This document shows, in pieces, positions 35,633 through 47,520 of a stretch of DNA of 64,000 bases. The translations under genes and the position numbers were made by a program. Source of the stretch: Chlorocebus sabaeus (lineage: Eukaryota > Chordata > Mammalia > Primates > Cercopithecidae); assembly GCF_047675955.1 (NCBI RefSeq), contig NC_132912.1, positions 83,476,382-83,540,381 on the forward strand, in the 5' to 3' direction. Each line of letters starts with the position of its first letter. The stretch's first letter is position 1. The notes under the pieces are model-generated. The model ran no database searches and was not told the origin of the DNA. It worked only from the letters and a program-made list of their open reading frames with translations.

Positions 35633-36348
35633 GGGATGAGAAGGAAGGGAATGCATGTTAATTTGTTCATGGGTGGCCATGTATGGGCCCAGAAAAAGCA
35701 CCATAAATTCTCATTCTTGTTGGGGAACTCCACCCAAAATTGACAGCCTGACCCTCTGGCTTTAGGCCATCCCTGGCTTGAAGGTAGGGCTTCACCAGGG
35801 ACCCACTCCTTTCTGCCCAGGAGACTGTCTGCCTCCTGCTGCCATCTATATGCCATCCACGACTCCCAGGTTGTTCATGTTGAGGAGTGCCTGTGGGCTC
35901 TTGCTAAGCTGACCTCAGCCCACCCACCTTGGCCTCCCTCCCGTGCTCATCGATGCCCAAAGTCGAAAGGAGGCAGAGGCAGCAGGCGGCGGGAGTGTCA
36001 GCATGGCACTGAGTGCACACACACCTGGCCTAGTCATGACAATGCCTGGGCTCCACAATTTTGCTCTGAAATCCAAGCAGGCACCTGCAGCGGTGGGAAG
36101 TCAGGCAGCAGGAGGAGGCACTTCTGAGTCTGCAGGGGCAGGGGAGCCTCCTGGGTCTGACTGGGTGGCTGCAGGTGTGCCTGGAAGGGTGGGGTTCCTG
36201 CCCCCCCAACTTGGAAGGCGGTAGGGCAACTGCTTGTTCTGGCTCCTGCGGGCTCCATGGAATGCATAGCCCCTGTCGTGCCTCCCCAACTGCAGTCAGT
36301 GTCTACTTAGCGGCCGCTCCAGACTGGCTGCTGCTGCCATCAATAGCA

Positions 36349-36465
36349 TTCCCTTTAAGCGTATGCTCAACAGAGGGATTGTTAGGTCATATAGTAGTTC
36401 TGTTTTTCATATTTTTAGAAATCTCCATATGGGTTTCTATAATGACATCTGCAACATTAGGACGG
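36349..36465 (-). repeat. Old L1M piece, continuation
   Basis: 'gggattgttaggtcatatag' and 'agaaatctccatatgggttt' are antisense L1 ORF2 sequence and directly follow, in L1 order, the piece at 34615-34712. Confidence 0.7.
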
Positions 36466-38274
36466 TGGGTAATAAAATTGTACTGTATTTGGTATTCATA
36501 CTAAATGAGTAGACTTCTAATAATCTGCTCTTGCCACACAAAAAAACATGAATAACTATGTGGTATGATGAATATATTAATTTGCTTCACTATAATAATC
36601 TTTTTACTATCTATATGTATCCCATAACATCATGTTTTCTGCTTTAAATATGCAGTAAAATTTGTTTTAATGAAAATAGTGTAAGTACCATCTTTTATGA
36701 AGAACGCATACAAAACAAAACAAAATTAACGTGTGTTCCCACATTTCTTTATCCATAAAGTGCCATCCTAGCACTTAGAGAGCATAGTATATTTCCTGAC
36801 ATCAAAATCAATAGAATAGCTTATACTAACTTTGAAGTAACTCTTCAGGTGCTATTGAGTCTTAAGTAGACTTTCAATAGCACCAAGCTTGTGCTCTCAT
36901 TTCTCAATAGCACCAAGCAGGTACACTTATTTGTAAGTCTTTGCTGATAGTAGATTCCACTTGCTTCCCCTCAAAATCATGCTATCCTTTTAAACTCTAG
37001 CTATGTTTCTTTAGTTTGAGGAATAGAACAGCAGCCCCTGATAGCCAAAATGGCTTGGTACTATCAGTTAAACCTTGCTGCTAAGAGCTATACTACAGCT
37101 AGATCTTGGTGTTCTTTGAATATAAACATTTTCACTGAACACTAACTCAGAGAAGGCAACTTTGTGACCATGGCAGATTAAGAAAAAAAGAAAGGCACTC
37201 TGTAATAATGCCTGAACTCAGAGAAGCAAGAACATTGTTCAAAAACAAGCAACAAAACAAAACAAAACAAAAAACAAAAAAAAAAAACCTTTTCCCTATC
37301 CTGGCTAACATGAGTTACTGCAGCCCTTTCACCTATTGTAGCTTTAGCTTAGTTTCATTCTACCAACTATTTAGATAAGATGTAATCGGGAATCAATCAG
37401 AATTATTCCCTTATCCCACTAGCATTGAATCGCAATAAAAGGGCTGCTTTTTTGAACCCTTCCTCAAATGATCTAACGTAAGTTTAAATCCTATAAGTAA
37501 TTTCAAATATCCTCTCAATGATACCCCCCCAGACTTTCGACATTGCACATTCTTCCTCATTGTGAAGAGTCAATATGCTCAACTATAATCTATTAGAGAT
37601 ATGTTACTAGTGAACTTTGATTTGAGGGTGTTGATTAACTTCTAGTGTATGCTTGTAACCAGACTATTTTACCTAGAGCAGTGTCTAGAATATTTGTTTC
37701 CTAAAATCTAGACTCTCCATAAGGATACACAACCTTCCAGCATAAGCCAAACATATTCAAACATACCCACATATTAGATCAATGCACACACACACCTTTT
37801 AATAATTTTCAGCCTCATTTAAACTCTTTGCCTTCCTCCCCGTTTAGCTAAAGCCTTCCATGGCATATTAATGAGCCACTGACAGTGGCTTCCAATTAAG
37901 TCAAGTTCTAGTACACATTTCTACCTTGTTTTACAACTCCACTTATCTACTACTAGACAATCTTTTCTAAGTGCTACACTCCCATATTTAATCATGAGAC
38001 CTGAAGATGAACCAAGCTAAAAACCACATATTTTGGTGGTCTTTGGTAATTGTAATACATATTGACACAAAAAATAGTAGAATTTATCATTGAATAATAA
38101 CGTTGCCTTTATCTGTCAACTGAAAGAATATTTCTGCTGAAACCATACACTATTTTCCTAAATTCACTTTTTGGTTCTGTTTGTCACATGAATATTCTTA
38201 AATACAGTCAGGTCTCATTCGTATTGCAAAATAGTGTAGTTCAGTTGCTGATGCAATATGCTTTCAAGTGAGAC
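36466..38274. other. Unassigned intergenic DNA
   Basis: About 1.8 kb with no gene supported. It contains a short inverted and direct repeat set at 36848-36918 and an A-rich run at 37245-37277. Confidence 0.5.
36848..36918. repeat. Short inverted plus direct repeat
   Basis: 'ggtgctattga' (36848-36858) is the exact reverse complement of 'tcaatagcacc' at 36874-36884 and again at 36904-36914. The two right copies extend to a 15-bp direct repeat, 'tcaatagcaccaagc'. A hairpin with an 11-bp stem is possible. Confidence 0.85.
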
Positions 38275-38362
38275 GGTTTTAAATCTTAATATGACAATTT
38301 AGTAGCTGTATGATTCTAGGTAAGTCCGTAAACTTCTCAACAAGTGATAATAAAACTTCACT
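38275..38362 (+). repeat. MIR, split by AluY
   Basis: 'tagtagctgtatgattctag' and 'aacttctcaacaagtgataa' are MIR; the element resumes at 38667-38720 ('cttcactcatggagtaatta') after the Alu. Confidence 0.7.
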
Positions 38363-38666
38363 TGGCCGGATGCGGTGGCTCACTCCTGTAATCCCAGCAC
38401 TTTGGGAGGCCAAGGTGGGGAGATCACAAGATCAGGAGATCGAGACCATCCTGGCTAACATGGTGAAACCTCGACTCTACTAAAAATACAAAACCAAAAT
38501 TAGTTGGCGTGGTGTCCGGCGCCTGTCGTCTCAGCTACTCAGGAGACTGAGGCGGGAGAACGGCGTGAACCTGGGAGGCGGAGCTTGCAGTGAGCCGAGA
38601 TGGCGTCATCGCACTCCAGCCTGGGCAACAGAGAGAGATTTCGTCTCAAACAAACAAACAAACAAA
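38363..38666 (+). mobile_element. AluY-type element inside a MIR
   Basis: Full-length Alu with 'tggccggatgcggtggctca', 'agatcaggagatcgagacca', 'gaggcgggagaacggcgtga' and a (CAAA)n tail. It is bounded by an 11-bp TSD 'aaaacttcact' (38352-38362 and 38667-38677). Confidence 0.95.
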
Positions 38667-38720
38667 AAAACTTCACTCATGGAGTAATTATAAAAAATAA
38701 ATAATAATAAGATAAAGATG

Positions 38721-39585
38721 TACAATTACGTAATAATTTCACCAAAATTCTGAAATCCAAAACATATAAAAAATAAAAGTTTGGCAAAACTCATTTAGAG
38801 ACAAAGTTAGCCTTGAAAAAACATAAAGTTATTCATAGTCTGTCTTTATTTATCCTAGTTTGCATAAATGTTCATATATTTTACTAAAAACTAGCAATAA
38901 ATTTGATTACAGGATACTGCCCCTGACTCTGCCAGAAATGTTATGTAATGCAGAATTTACATGACATTGTCTTACTACATTCTCCAAATTTTTGAATTCT
39001 GAAACCCATTTGGCACCTATTATTTGCTCTACTGTTGTTCTCTTCAATAAAGGAGTACAAAGAAGAGCAAATGAAGCAACAGAATACTTTGAGTTTAGCT
39101 CATGCACAGAGTCAGCAAAGTAAGTTTCTAAAATTCTCATGAAATTGTCCTTTCCAAGCAGTGATGACAAGATATAGATGGGGAAAGTCCATGTGGATAT
39201 AGAACTCTAAGATTTATAACTGACACAGAATTTGTAATTAACCTAGAACTGACGTGCATCGGTAGAGTAAGCAAGAGTCCAGCAATATCCTAAAGCTTCC
39301 TCAAGCGGTAAGTCTCATTTTATCTATTCTTAAATGCTGCCGAGATACCTGGGAGTGGAGTAAGAGCATTTGAGCTGGATTCTCTGCTTTACTTGGTCAA
39401 GCCACAATGATGACCTTCAATCAACTTTCCTTTTGTTCATTTAATTCATAATTTATGTTTTCTAGATTTTTTACACATACTATTTCATTTTTTATGTTTG
39501 CTTATGTATTCTTACAAAAAACTAATACTGTTCTCATAAAATAATTTACTATTAAACATTAATACAGTAATTTATCCTTTTTATA
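38721..39585. other. Unassigned intergenic DNA
   Basis: AT-rich. An 87-codon minus frame (38907-39170) is not recognisable as a protein. Confidence 0.5.
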
Positions 39586-40110
39586 CAAAGGATTATAAAT
39601 CATACTGCTATAAAGACACATGCACACGTACGTTTATTGCGGCACTATTCACAATAGCAAAGACTTGAAATCAACCCAAATGTCCATCAGTTACAGACTG
39701 GATTAAGAAAATGTGGCACATATACACCATGGAATACTATGCAGCCATAAAAAAAGGATGAGTTCGTGTCCTTTGTAGGGACATGAATGCAGCTGGAAAT
39801 CATCATTCTCAGCAAACTATCGCAAGAACAGAAAACCAAACACTGCATGTTCTCACTCATAGGTGGGAATTGAAAAATGAGATCACTTGGACTCAGGAAA
39901 GGGAACATCACACACCGGGCCTATTATGGGGAAAGGGGAGGGGGGAGGGATGGCATTGGGAGTTATACCTGATGTAAATGATGAGTTGCTGGGTACTGAC
40001 GATTTGATGGATGCAGCACACCAACATGGCACAAGTATACATATGTAAGAAACCTGCACATTGTGAACATGTACCCTAGAACTTAAAGTATAATAATAAA
40101 AAAAAAAATT
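39586..40110 (+). mobile_element. Young 5'-truncated L1
   Basis: L1 3' end starting in the ORF2 C-terminus ('caaaggattataaatcatac'), then a 3' UTR with the same young variant as at 7.9 kb, including the duplicated 'tgctg/tactgacga' segment, and an A-tail at 40099-40108. A base insertion in the A-run before 'ggatgagttcgtgt' (about 39751-39758) breaks the ORF2 frame. No clear TSD was found by eye. Confidence 0.93.
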
Positions 40111-41210
40111 CTACAGATCACATAAATTTATGGGCTATCTAGATTCTAGGTAGTAATTATCATTCCTACATTGCCATGTCTCTCAATTTATAATTTTTAA
40201 CTCAATGAATCCAAATAAAACTAGATATATATTTAACCTAAAAAAAAAAAGAAAAATTAGCAATGTTAATCTCCATAAATATTGTAAGACCCTATGAATG
40301 TTCTCACACTTAATAGCTCTTTTTAACATTTTAATAAAACTTGTTATTATTACTTATTGTTATTACCAATTATCCATATAATACTTTTCATTCAGCTTTT
40401 ATTTGAATTTACAAATAATAATACTGTCATCAAATTTAACATTCATTTCTACATGACAAGAATCTCCTGCCAATTGTTGAACATCTGGGATAGATACATA
40501 GACATCTAAGAAATACCTTTAGTTTCATTAAGGAAAGGACATTTTTTACTTAAGAAGAAAAACACGTTACAGAATATCAAGATGAAAAAGATTTAAAAAT
40601 GAGAATAAATTTTTATATTTTATAAATTAAAACATGGACTGTCTAAAACTGTCTTTCCTCCCAAATGAAACAATTTCAAATCAAACTTCTAAATCTTGTA
40701 TTGATTAAACAGCAAGTATTCATATTGATAGCATATAACATATTTATTGTTAATGGTAAATTTTAAGTGGGTTATAATGTTAGGAATTCTCTGACACACT
40801 AGCAGTTTACCTGCCACCTTGGCTGTCAATACTTTAGCTTTGTCGCTAAAATGGTGTACACTTTATTTTACATATTTCTAAAAACTTATTCCGAAAAAAC
40901 TCACTAATTTTTACTTTATTTCAAAATACTGCTATAGATAATTTCTGGTCCTGCAGTTATTCTCAGGAGAATCAGAAAAATATATTTCAGCAAATCTCAA
41001 GTTTTGATAATACTATGTGTGTAATTTAAAATATATGATTTTGCTATCTGTGAAATATTGCCTTTGAAAAGTTATTATGGTTACTTATTTCATGAAAAAT
41101 TAAAAAATTGAAAATTAAAAAATTATATTGTATTTTCTGACATATCTCTGAGATGCTTACACTTAGGAACATTTTTTTCAGTGTTTGCAATGCAGTATGT
41201 GCAGTAACTA
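40111..41210. other. Unassigned intergenic DNA
   Basis: AT-rich, no recognised gene or repeat. Confidence 0.5.
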
Positions 41211-41890
41211 CTTGGAGTTGGCACAGATTTCTCAGGTTAAGGGCAGAGTTCCATAAGACTGGTTATCCTTACTTCAGATGACAGCTGCAAGCACCACTTC
41301 TGACCAACTATTTAGAAATTTGGCATGCCCACTATCACCTCAGGTTTGATAACTTACTAGAACAGCTAACAGAACTCAGGAAAGCATTGCACTTATGATT
41401 ACAATTTTCTTGAAAATTATCCATGTCAGAACAAGCCAAATATGGGACTCAGAGGGTGAAGTCTTGCAAGATACCAAATGTGGAGTTTTTTGTACTCAGG
41501 ATGTGTCGTCCTCCTGTAACATTCATGTGTGTCAGGAAGCTCACTGGAGTCTTGTTGTTCAAAGATTTTATATACTTAGAGTTTCAGTACTTAGCCATGA
41601 TTAATTGAATCATTGACTACATTATTGAACAAATATCCCTCCTTTCTTTCTCAGAGGTAGGGCTGATATCATCTGGTTCAAAAGCTTGAAACTTCTAATC
41701 TTATCATTATTATTTCTTGGGTGACCCATCCTTAGTCATCTCATTACTTTAATCTCAGATTTGGTCTAAGGGGCCTACTGTGAATAACACTCATATCATT
41801 ACAGAATCTTCAAGGATTTTGAAGTTACCTCCTGGGAACCAGGGACAAAGTCAACTTATTTGGTATTATACCAATGTAGAATCACACATG
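41211..41890 (-). mobile_element. ERVL-type LTR, reverse orientation
   Basis: The plus strand holds 'ccataagactggttatcctt', 'tatcacctcaggtttgataa', 'agaacagctaacagaactca', 'agccatgattaattgaatca' and 'gggaaccagggacaaagtca', in the order of an inverted ERVL-class LTR (MLT2-like). Overlapping frames of 61-69 codons are chance. Subfamily uncertain. Confidence 0.6.
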
Positions 41891-42607
41891 TAGTCAAATA
41901 TATATGTGATTTCAACATTTTATGCTACATACTTGCAGTCACAGTATATTCTAATTGAATATGTGATTTCTGCATGATTTGAAATACTTTACTGTCTTAT
42001 TTTTACCCACCAGCCCTTCACTCCCTCAGCTACATGGTTACCAGTGCTACTTAACTAAATTTTGAATTTAAATAATAAAACTGAATGTCTGCCATGTAGC
42101 TAGAATCAAGGTGCTCATAAAAGTAATCTAAGTTGGGTAAAGTTTGTTCTAGTCTCCATGCAACAAATATGTTTCTGGTATCTTTTGTGGAATTAAAAGA
42201 CTCTGAGTGAACTCCAAATAAAATAAGAATTCATAGCACTTTTCTATAATAATTATATATACTAATTTTACTAGTTACTGAAAAGGTACTAGGTATAGGG
42301 CTAAAAATTTCACAGATAATATGCATAGATGTAAAATCTAAAAAATCATCAGGTATATTTTTTCTTTTTATTTTGTTGTTGTAATATAAATTTACCACTC
42401 TCATTATTATTAAGTGTACATCCCACTTGTATTAAATACATTTGTAATATCCAATTACCATATATCTCCATAAATTTTTTGATCTTGCAAAGCTGAAACT
42501 CTATAGTCATTAAAAAAATAATTCTCAATGTCTGCCACTGCCCATGTCTTGGGAACAACCATTATATTTTTCGTATCTATAATTTAGACTACTATCATTA
42601 CCTCAAT
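41891..42607. other. Unassigned intergenic DNA
   Basis: AT-rich; nothing assigned. Confidence 0.5.
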
Positions 42608-43346
42608 GATATAGTTTGGTTGAGTGTCTTCACCCAAATCTCATGTTGAAATGCAATCCCCAGTGTCAGAGGTGGGGCCTGGTGGGAAGTGATTGAATCA
42701 TGGGGGCAGATTTCCTATTAATAATTTAGCACCATCCCTTTGGTGCTGTCCTCGAGATAGTGAGTGAATTCTATTGAGATCTTGTTGTTTAAAAATATAT
42801 GTTGTGTTAGCCTCCCTTCTTCTCTTGCTCCTGCTCCCTTCTTCTCTTGCTCCATATAACATGTCTGCTCCCCCTTTGCCTTCCACTATGATTGTAAGTT
42901 TACTGAGGCCTCCCCAGAAATGAAGCAGATGCCAGCATCATGTTTTCTGTACAGCCTGCAGAACCACGAGCCAATTAAACTTCTTTCCTTTATAAATTAC
43001 CCAGTCTCGGCCAGGCGCGGTGGCTCACTCCTGTAATCCCAGCACTTTGGGAGGCTGAGACGGGTGGATCACGAGGTCAGGAGATCGAGACCATCCTGAC
43101 TAACAAAATGAAACCCAGTCTCTACTAAAAATACAAAAAAATTAGCCGGGCGTAGTGGCAGGCACCTATAGTCCCAGCTACTGGGGAGGCTGAGGCAGGA
43201 GAATGGTGTGAACCCATGAGGTGGAGCTTGCAGTGAGCCGATATCGAGCCACTGCACTCCAGCCTGGGCAACTGAGTGAGGCTCCTAAATAAATAAATAA
43301 CCCAGTCTCTAGTATTTCTTTATAGCAATGCCAGAAATGACTAATA
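42608..43346 (+). mobile_element. MST-type MaLR LTR, interrupted by AluY
   Basis: It starts at 'tgatatagtttggttgagtg' and ends near 'gactaata'. Known LTR landmarks are 'cacccaaatctcatgttgaa', 'attgaatcatgggggcagat' and 'tataaattacccagtctc'. A 22-bp tandem duplication lies at 42812-42853. The AluY at 43009-43294 splits the LTR near its 3' end. Internal MaLR sequence follows directly, so this is a 5' LTR and not a solo LTR. Confidence 0.85.
43009..43294 (+). mobile_element. AluY-type element inside an LTR
   Basis: Full-length Alu ('ggccaggcgcggtggctcac', 'ggatcacgaggtcaggagat', 'cactgcactccagcctgggc'), with a short (TAAA)n tail. The TSD of 15 bp comes from LTR sequence: 'aaattacccagtctc' (42994-43008) and 'aaataacccagtctc' (43295-43309), with one mismatch. 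Confidence 0.95.
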
Positions 43347-43780
43347 TAGAAAATTGGTACCGAGGAGTGATACATTGCTATAAAGATACCTGAAAATGTG
43401 CAAGCAGCTTTGGCATTAGGTAACAGGTGGAGTTTGTAATAGTGCCGAGAGCTCAGAAGAAGACAAGAAGATGAGGGAAAGTTTGGAATTTCTTACAGAC
43501 TGGTTAAATGGTTAAATGGTTGTGACCACAATGCTGATAGTGATATGGACAATGAAGTCTAGGCTGTTGAGGTCTCAGACGGAAATGAGGAACTTATTGG
43601 GACCTGGAGTAAAGGTCACTTTTGCTATGTCTTAGCAAATAACTTAGCTGCATCTGTCCATGTCCTAGGGATCTGTGGAACTTTGAACTTGAGAGTGATG
43701 ACTTAGGGTATCTGGTGGAAGGAATTTCTAGGCAGCAAAGCATTCAAGATGTGGGCTGGTTGCTTCTAACAGCTTAAGCT
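43347..43780 (+). mobile_element. MaLR internal sequence (MST-int-like)
   Basis: 'ggtaacaggtggagtttgta', 'gctcagaagaagacaagaag', 'atgctgatagtgatatggac' and 'tagggtatctggtggaagga' match the start of MST/THE1 internal regions. It is noncoding and truncated; no second LTR follows at the expected position. Confidence 0.75.
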
Positions 43781-45700
43781 GTTCTCGTAAGCCGTTAGAT
43801 TCTATCACCAGGAGACATACATCACTGTTAACACTATTAGACAGGGCATCCTCCCACCTAATGGAAAAACAGTTCCTGCTACCTCATTTTACTTTCTAGT
43901 CAGTACTTGGATTTTTATTGAAGATCTTACCAGAGTACCTATGATGTATTATTTAATTCGAATGCTTATACTTTTTAGACTTTTTTTGTTCTTCAACAAG
44001 CCCTAACCAGGGTGAAAAAACAAGAGTCTGTGACAGATGAGCTGAATGAATCTTACCTCTGTCTACAATTTTGGTGTTTTACAGAAAGACAATTTATCCT
44101 CAATTTCACACTCAGATTGGATTTAATCTTTTGCATTAGTGATTCTGATACTAAGCTTGATTCCAGCACCATAATCAGAGCTCTGTTTCACAGTAGGTGA
44201 CTTATGTAGATTTGTAAGAATATCCAGAGAGGAAAATCCCCAATGACCTTACAGTGATTAACTGTTTTATCTTTGTAAATTTCCTGGACAACGTAATTGA
44301 TGGCTCTAATACAGAGCAAATTTATTTTGTTCTAGCTCTAATGAAGACTTCAGTTACAAGTTTAGATGTCTTGTCAAATTAACTTATATAAAGATAGTGT
44401 TTGTTATCCTGATAGAGATGCCATGCAACCCAAGGGCAGGAAAAGCACCTGGATCTGAGAACCAGGAAACTTTCAGGGAAAATAAAAAGTATTTCATCAA
44501 TTTCTCATACATCAATGCAGTATTATTTTTCTCTCATTTCTGCTTTTTTTTACCTCCTCATTCTCAATTCACATCTTTTGCTAATAATGGACCTATAATG
44601 GTACCAGTCCAAATAATTTTATGAATACAGATTATTATTGCTTGCTTTGAGTCAAATATGCATTTTGGTCTAGTCAACGGTGATGAGGTTAAATTACACA
44701 GTATAGACATACGTTCAAGAAGATATCTGTGAGTGAGAACTCTACCTTCCAAATCACCATTCAAATATTAATATCGTAAAATATTGGTGCCATTCTTATA
44801 GTATTAGGGAGGGTATGGACTTTATTTCAGGACCAATGGGAAATATCAAGTAGTATAAAACCATTCAGATCTGGGAAAACCAACTTTATTTTAGTGTCAT
44901 CTGTCAATTTTATGTATTGTGTCATCCTTTGTAATACTTTCTTTGAATGTTGTTTTTTGGTATGAAAATAAATTTTTAAAATGAAATAAAGTCACAACTC
45001 TAAAAAAGGTTGTATTTATTTACTTTTGTCCTGATTCTATCTTATGCAATGTATGAAACATATTGATATAATAAATCATGTTGGAATATGATATATTAAT
45101 AGAAATCTCTTAACTACAGAGTTATAAGGTGAAGTCTAAATTTCTCAGTAGTACAGAAGTCAATAAACTTGCTACTAAAATTTGCTCAGAGAAGTGAATA
45201 TATTTCCCAGTACAGATGGCCCACAGAGCATGGTAATATTTCACTTTCCATGTTACAAAAGCACATGTTAAATTTAACTGAATGCAAAAATGTATACACT
45301 CAACTATTTAAGTATAGGAAATCAAAATAATTTAAGATTTATTAACACAGTTATAGTCTTCTTTTATATTACTATACATGTGTATTTATATATAGTCAAG
45401 GTCAAATAAGTTTGAATTTAATATACAAGTAATAAAGCCAAATTATATTTCAGCATGAAACAATCTGGTATGTTCAAATACATAATCTGGAGAAGAAGAT
45501 TTGGGAAAGCAGAAAAATCAGGTAAAGTATAAACCTGGTTACCTTGAGAACAATGTCACTGCTGTATTCTCCGCTGCTGTTGGGCATGTGGAACAAAAAC
45601 AGAGGACAACCTAGAGGCAAAAATAATGGGTGCACTAGAGAAAAAAATATCTTACAGTTCTTCCTAATGACCACGGAACACAGAGTAATGCCTTATAAAT
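43781..45700. other. Unassigned intergenic DNA
   Basis: About 1.9 kb, AT-rich, no recognised gene or repeat. Frames of 62-75 codons have no visible domain. Confidence 0.5.
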
Positions 45701-46050
45701 ACTAGTGGAAGGAGTTTGGGTCATAAGGGCGGATCCCTCGTAATGGCTTGATGTTCATCTCATGGTAATAAGTGAGTTCTCACTCTATGAGTTCGAGTAA
45801 GATCTGGTTGTTTAAAAGATCCTGGCACCTTCTCTCTCTCTTGTGTCTTCTCACCATGTGATATGCTGGCTCTCCCCCTTTGCCATCTGCCATGATTATA
45901 AACTTCCTGAAGACTCACCTGGAATAGAACAGATGCTGAAACCATTCTTGTACAGCCTGCAGAATCAAGAGCCAAATAAACTTTCTTTCCTTTATAAATT
46001 GCTCAGTCTCAGGTACTCCTTTATAGCAATGCAAAATGAACAAAAATAGT
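45701..46050 (+). mobile_element. MST-type MaLR LTR, 5'-truncated
   Basis: 'gtgagttctcactctatgag', 'ctccccctttgccatctgcc', 'tgtacagcctgcagaatcaa' and 'tataaattgctcagtctcag' give the 3' 350 bp of an MST-class LTR. It has the same orientation as the LTR at 42.6 kb but is more diverged. Confidence 0.75.
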
Positions 46051-46214
46051 CTCTTATATAGTGCTTAAAAGAAGAAATATCTTAAAACATATATATGATG
46101 GCTTTTAAGCATGTATATACAGAACTTGATATAGTTTAATACAGAATGGTATAAGTTTCAATAAATCATTCCACATTTCATGATATTGCTTCATATAGTA
46201 TACTCCAAAACAAA

Positions 46215-46280
46215 TATGAATAGATAGATGATAGATGGAGAGATAGATGGATATAGAGATATTGGATATAGATTTGTTTT
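46215..46280. repeat. Degenerate GATA-rich simple repeat
   Basis: A run of 'gatagatg' and 'gatatagag' units. Confidence 0.7.
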
Positions 46281-46379
46281 TACATATATGTATAGAGATA
46301 TACAAAAGTATTTAAAATAATATATTAAATTATTATAAACACTTTAGGGGAAAAATATTTCATTTTTATTTTTAAACTA

Positions 46380-47150
46380 TTTTGTTGGAGCATAATTGAC
46401 ATATAAAAAGCCATTCCTACTTAATATATACATCTTGATTAGTTTGAGGACATGCATACATCTGTGAAATCATCACCATCATCAAGACCATAAATGCATC
46501 CATTTTCTCCCAAAGTTTTACTCCTACTCCATTTTCTATTATTATTATTTTTGTGTGTGTATGTGTGTGCATTTGTATGCATGTGTGTGCAAGTATGTGT
46601 GTTAAAAAGCACCTAAAATAAGATCTACCCATTTAACAAATGTTAAATATACAATACAGTACTATTGGCTATTGGCACAATGTTGTATAGTAGACATCTA
46701 GAGTTTGTCTATCTTGTATAACTGAAACTTTGCACCCTGTTACAGTTACCTCCTCATTTCTCTCTTACCCTATCCTCTGACCACCACCATTCTACTCTCT
46801 ACTTCTATGAATTTGACTGTTTTATATTCCAAATATAAGTAAGATCAGGCAGTATCTTTCTTTCTGTGTCTGGCTTATTTCACTCAGAATGATATTATCC
46901 AGGTTCACCCATGTTGCCACAAATGACAGGAATTTCCTTGCAAATAACAGTGCATTGTATGTATATCCCACATGTTTTTCATCTACTCATCCATTAATGG
47001 ATATTTAGGTTGTTTCTAAATTTTTGTTATTGCAAGTAATGCAGCAAGGAACAAGAAAGTGCAAATGCCTCTTCAAGATCCTGATTTCAATTCCTTTGGA
47101 TATTTGCCCCAAACTGGGATTTCTGGATCATATGCTCTTTTCATCTTCAT
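46380..47150 (-). repeat. Old L1M 3' end, reverse
   Basis: Antisense L1 landmarks: 'ttgttggagcataattgaca', 'cttatttcactcagaatgat', 'ccattaatggatatttaggt' and 'gggatttctggatcatatgc'. A (TG)n-rich run lies at 46553-46600. Highly diverged, mammal-wide L1M type. Confidence 0.75.
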
Positions 47151-47208
47151 TGACATATCAAACATGATAGATTTTTGCTGTTTCCTATGATGTTAAAGAA
47201 AATATTAC

Positions 47209-47508
47209 TTTTGTTTTTTATTTTTGAAACAGAATTTTGCTCTTGTTGCCCAGGGTAAAGTGCAATGTTGCGATCTTGCCTCACTGCAACCTCCACCTCC
47301 CGAGTTCATGTGATTCTCCTGTCCCAGCTTCCCGAGTAGCTCAAATTACAGGCATGGACCACCATGCCTGGCTAATTTTTGTATTTTTAGTAGAGACGGG
47401 GTTTCACCATGTTCGCCAGTCTGGTCTCAAACTGCTGACCTCAGGTGATCTGCTCGCCTCAGCCTCCCAAAGTACTGGGATTACAGGCATGAGCTACCAC
47501 ACCTGGCC
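47209..47508 (-). mobile_element. AluS-type element, reverse
   Basis: Full-length antisense Alu ('cactgcaacctccacctccc', 'tttttagtagagacggggtt', 'cagcctcccaaagtactggg'). It is bounded by a perfect 12-bp TSD 'agaaaatattac' (47197-47208 and 47509-47520). Confidence 0.95.
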
Positions 47509-47520
47509 AGAAAATATTAC

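Larger units (their letters stand above)
34735..36340 (-). mobile_element. ERV1-like solo LTR, GC-rich, reverse orientation
   Basis: This block is clearly more GC-rich than its surroundings and interrupts an L1M. On the minus strand it has LTR layout. A long GC-rich U3-like part (36340 to about 35640) is followed by a TATA-like ATAAAAA (35626-35632), then a 69-bp tandem repeat, then a poly(A) signal AATAAA (35318-35323). After that comes a segment typical of primate class I LTRs, with 'cttgctcaccctccagttgt', 'cctcattcttcctggacaag' and 'ctgtaacacaaacagggctg'. Where the LTR ends within 34735-35170 is uncertain. I see no gag, pol or env. Several 60-109-codon frames overlap it on both strands and show no conserved features. 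I cannot fix the subfamily. Confidence 0.65.

Noticed and set aside
34808..36504. Cluster of frames of 60-124 codons on both strands as a possible GC-rich gene
   Set aside because: They overlap each other on both strands and lie in an LTR-like block; the 105-codon frame simply translates the 69-bp repeat. High GC lowers stop frequency.
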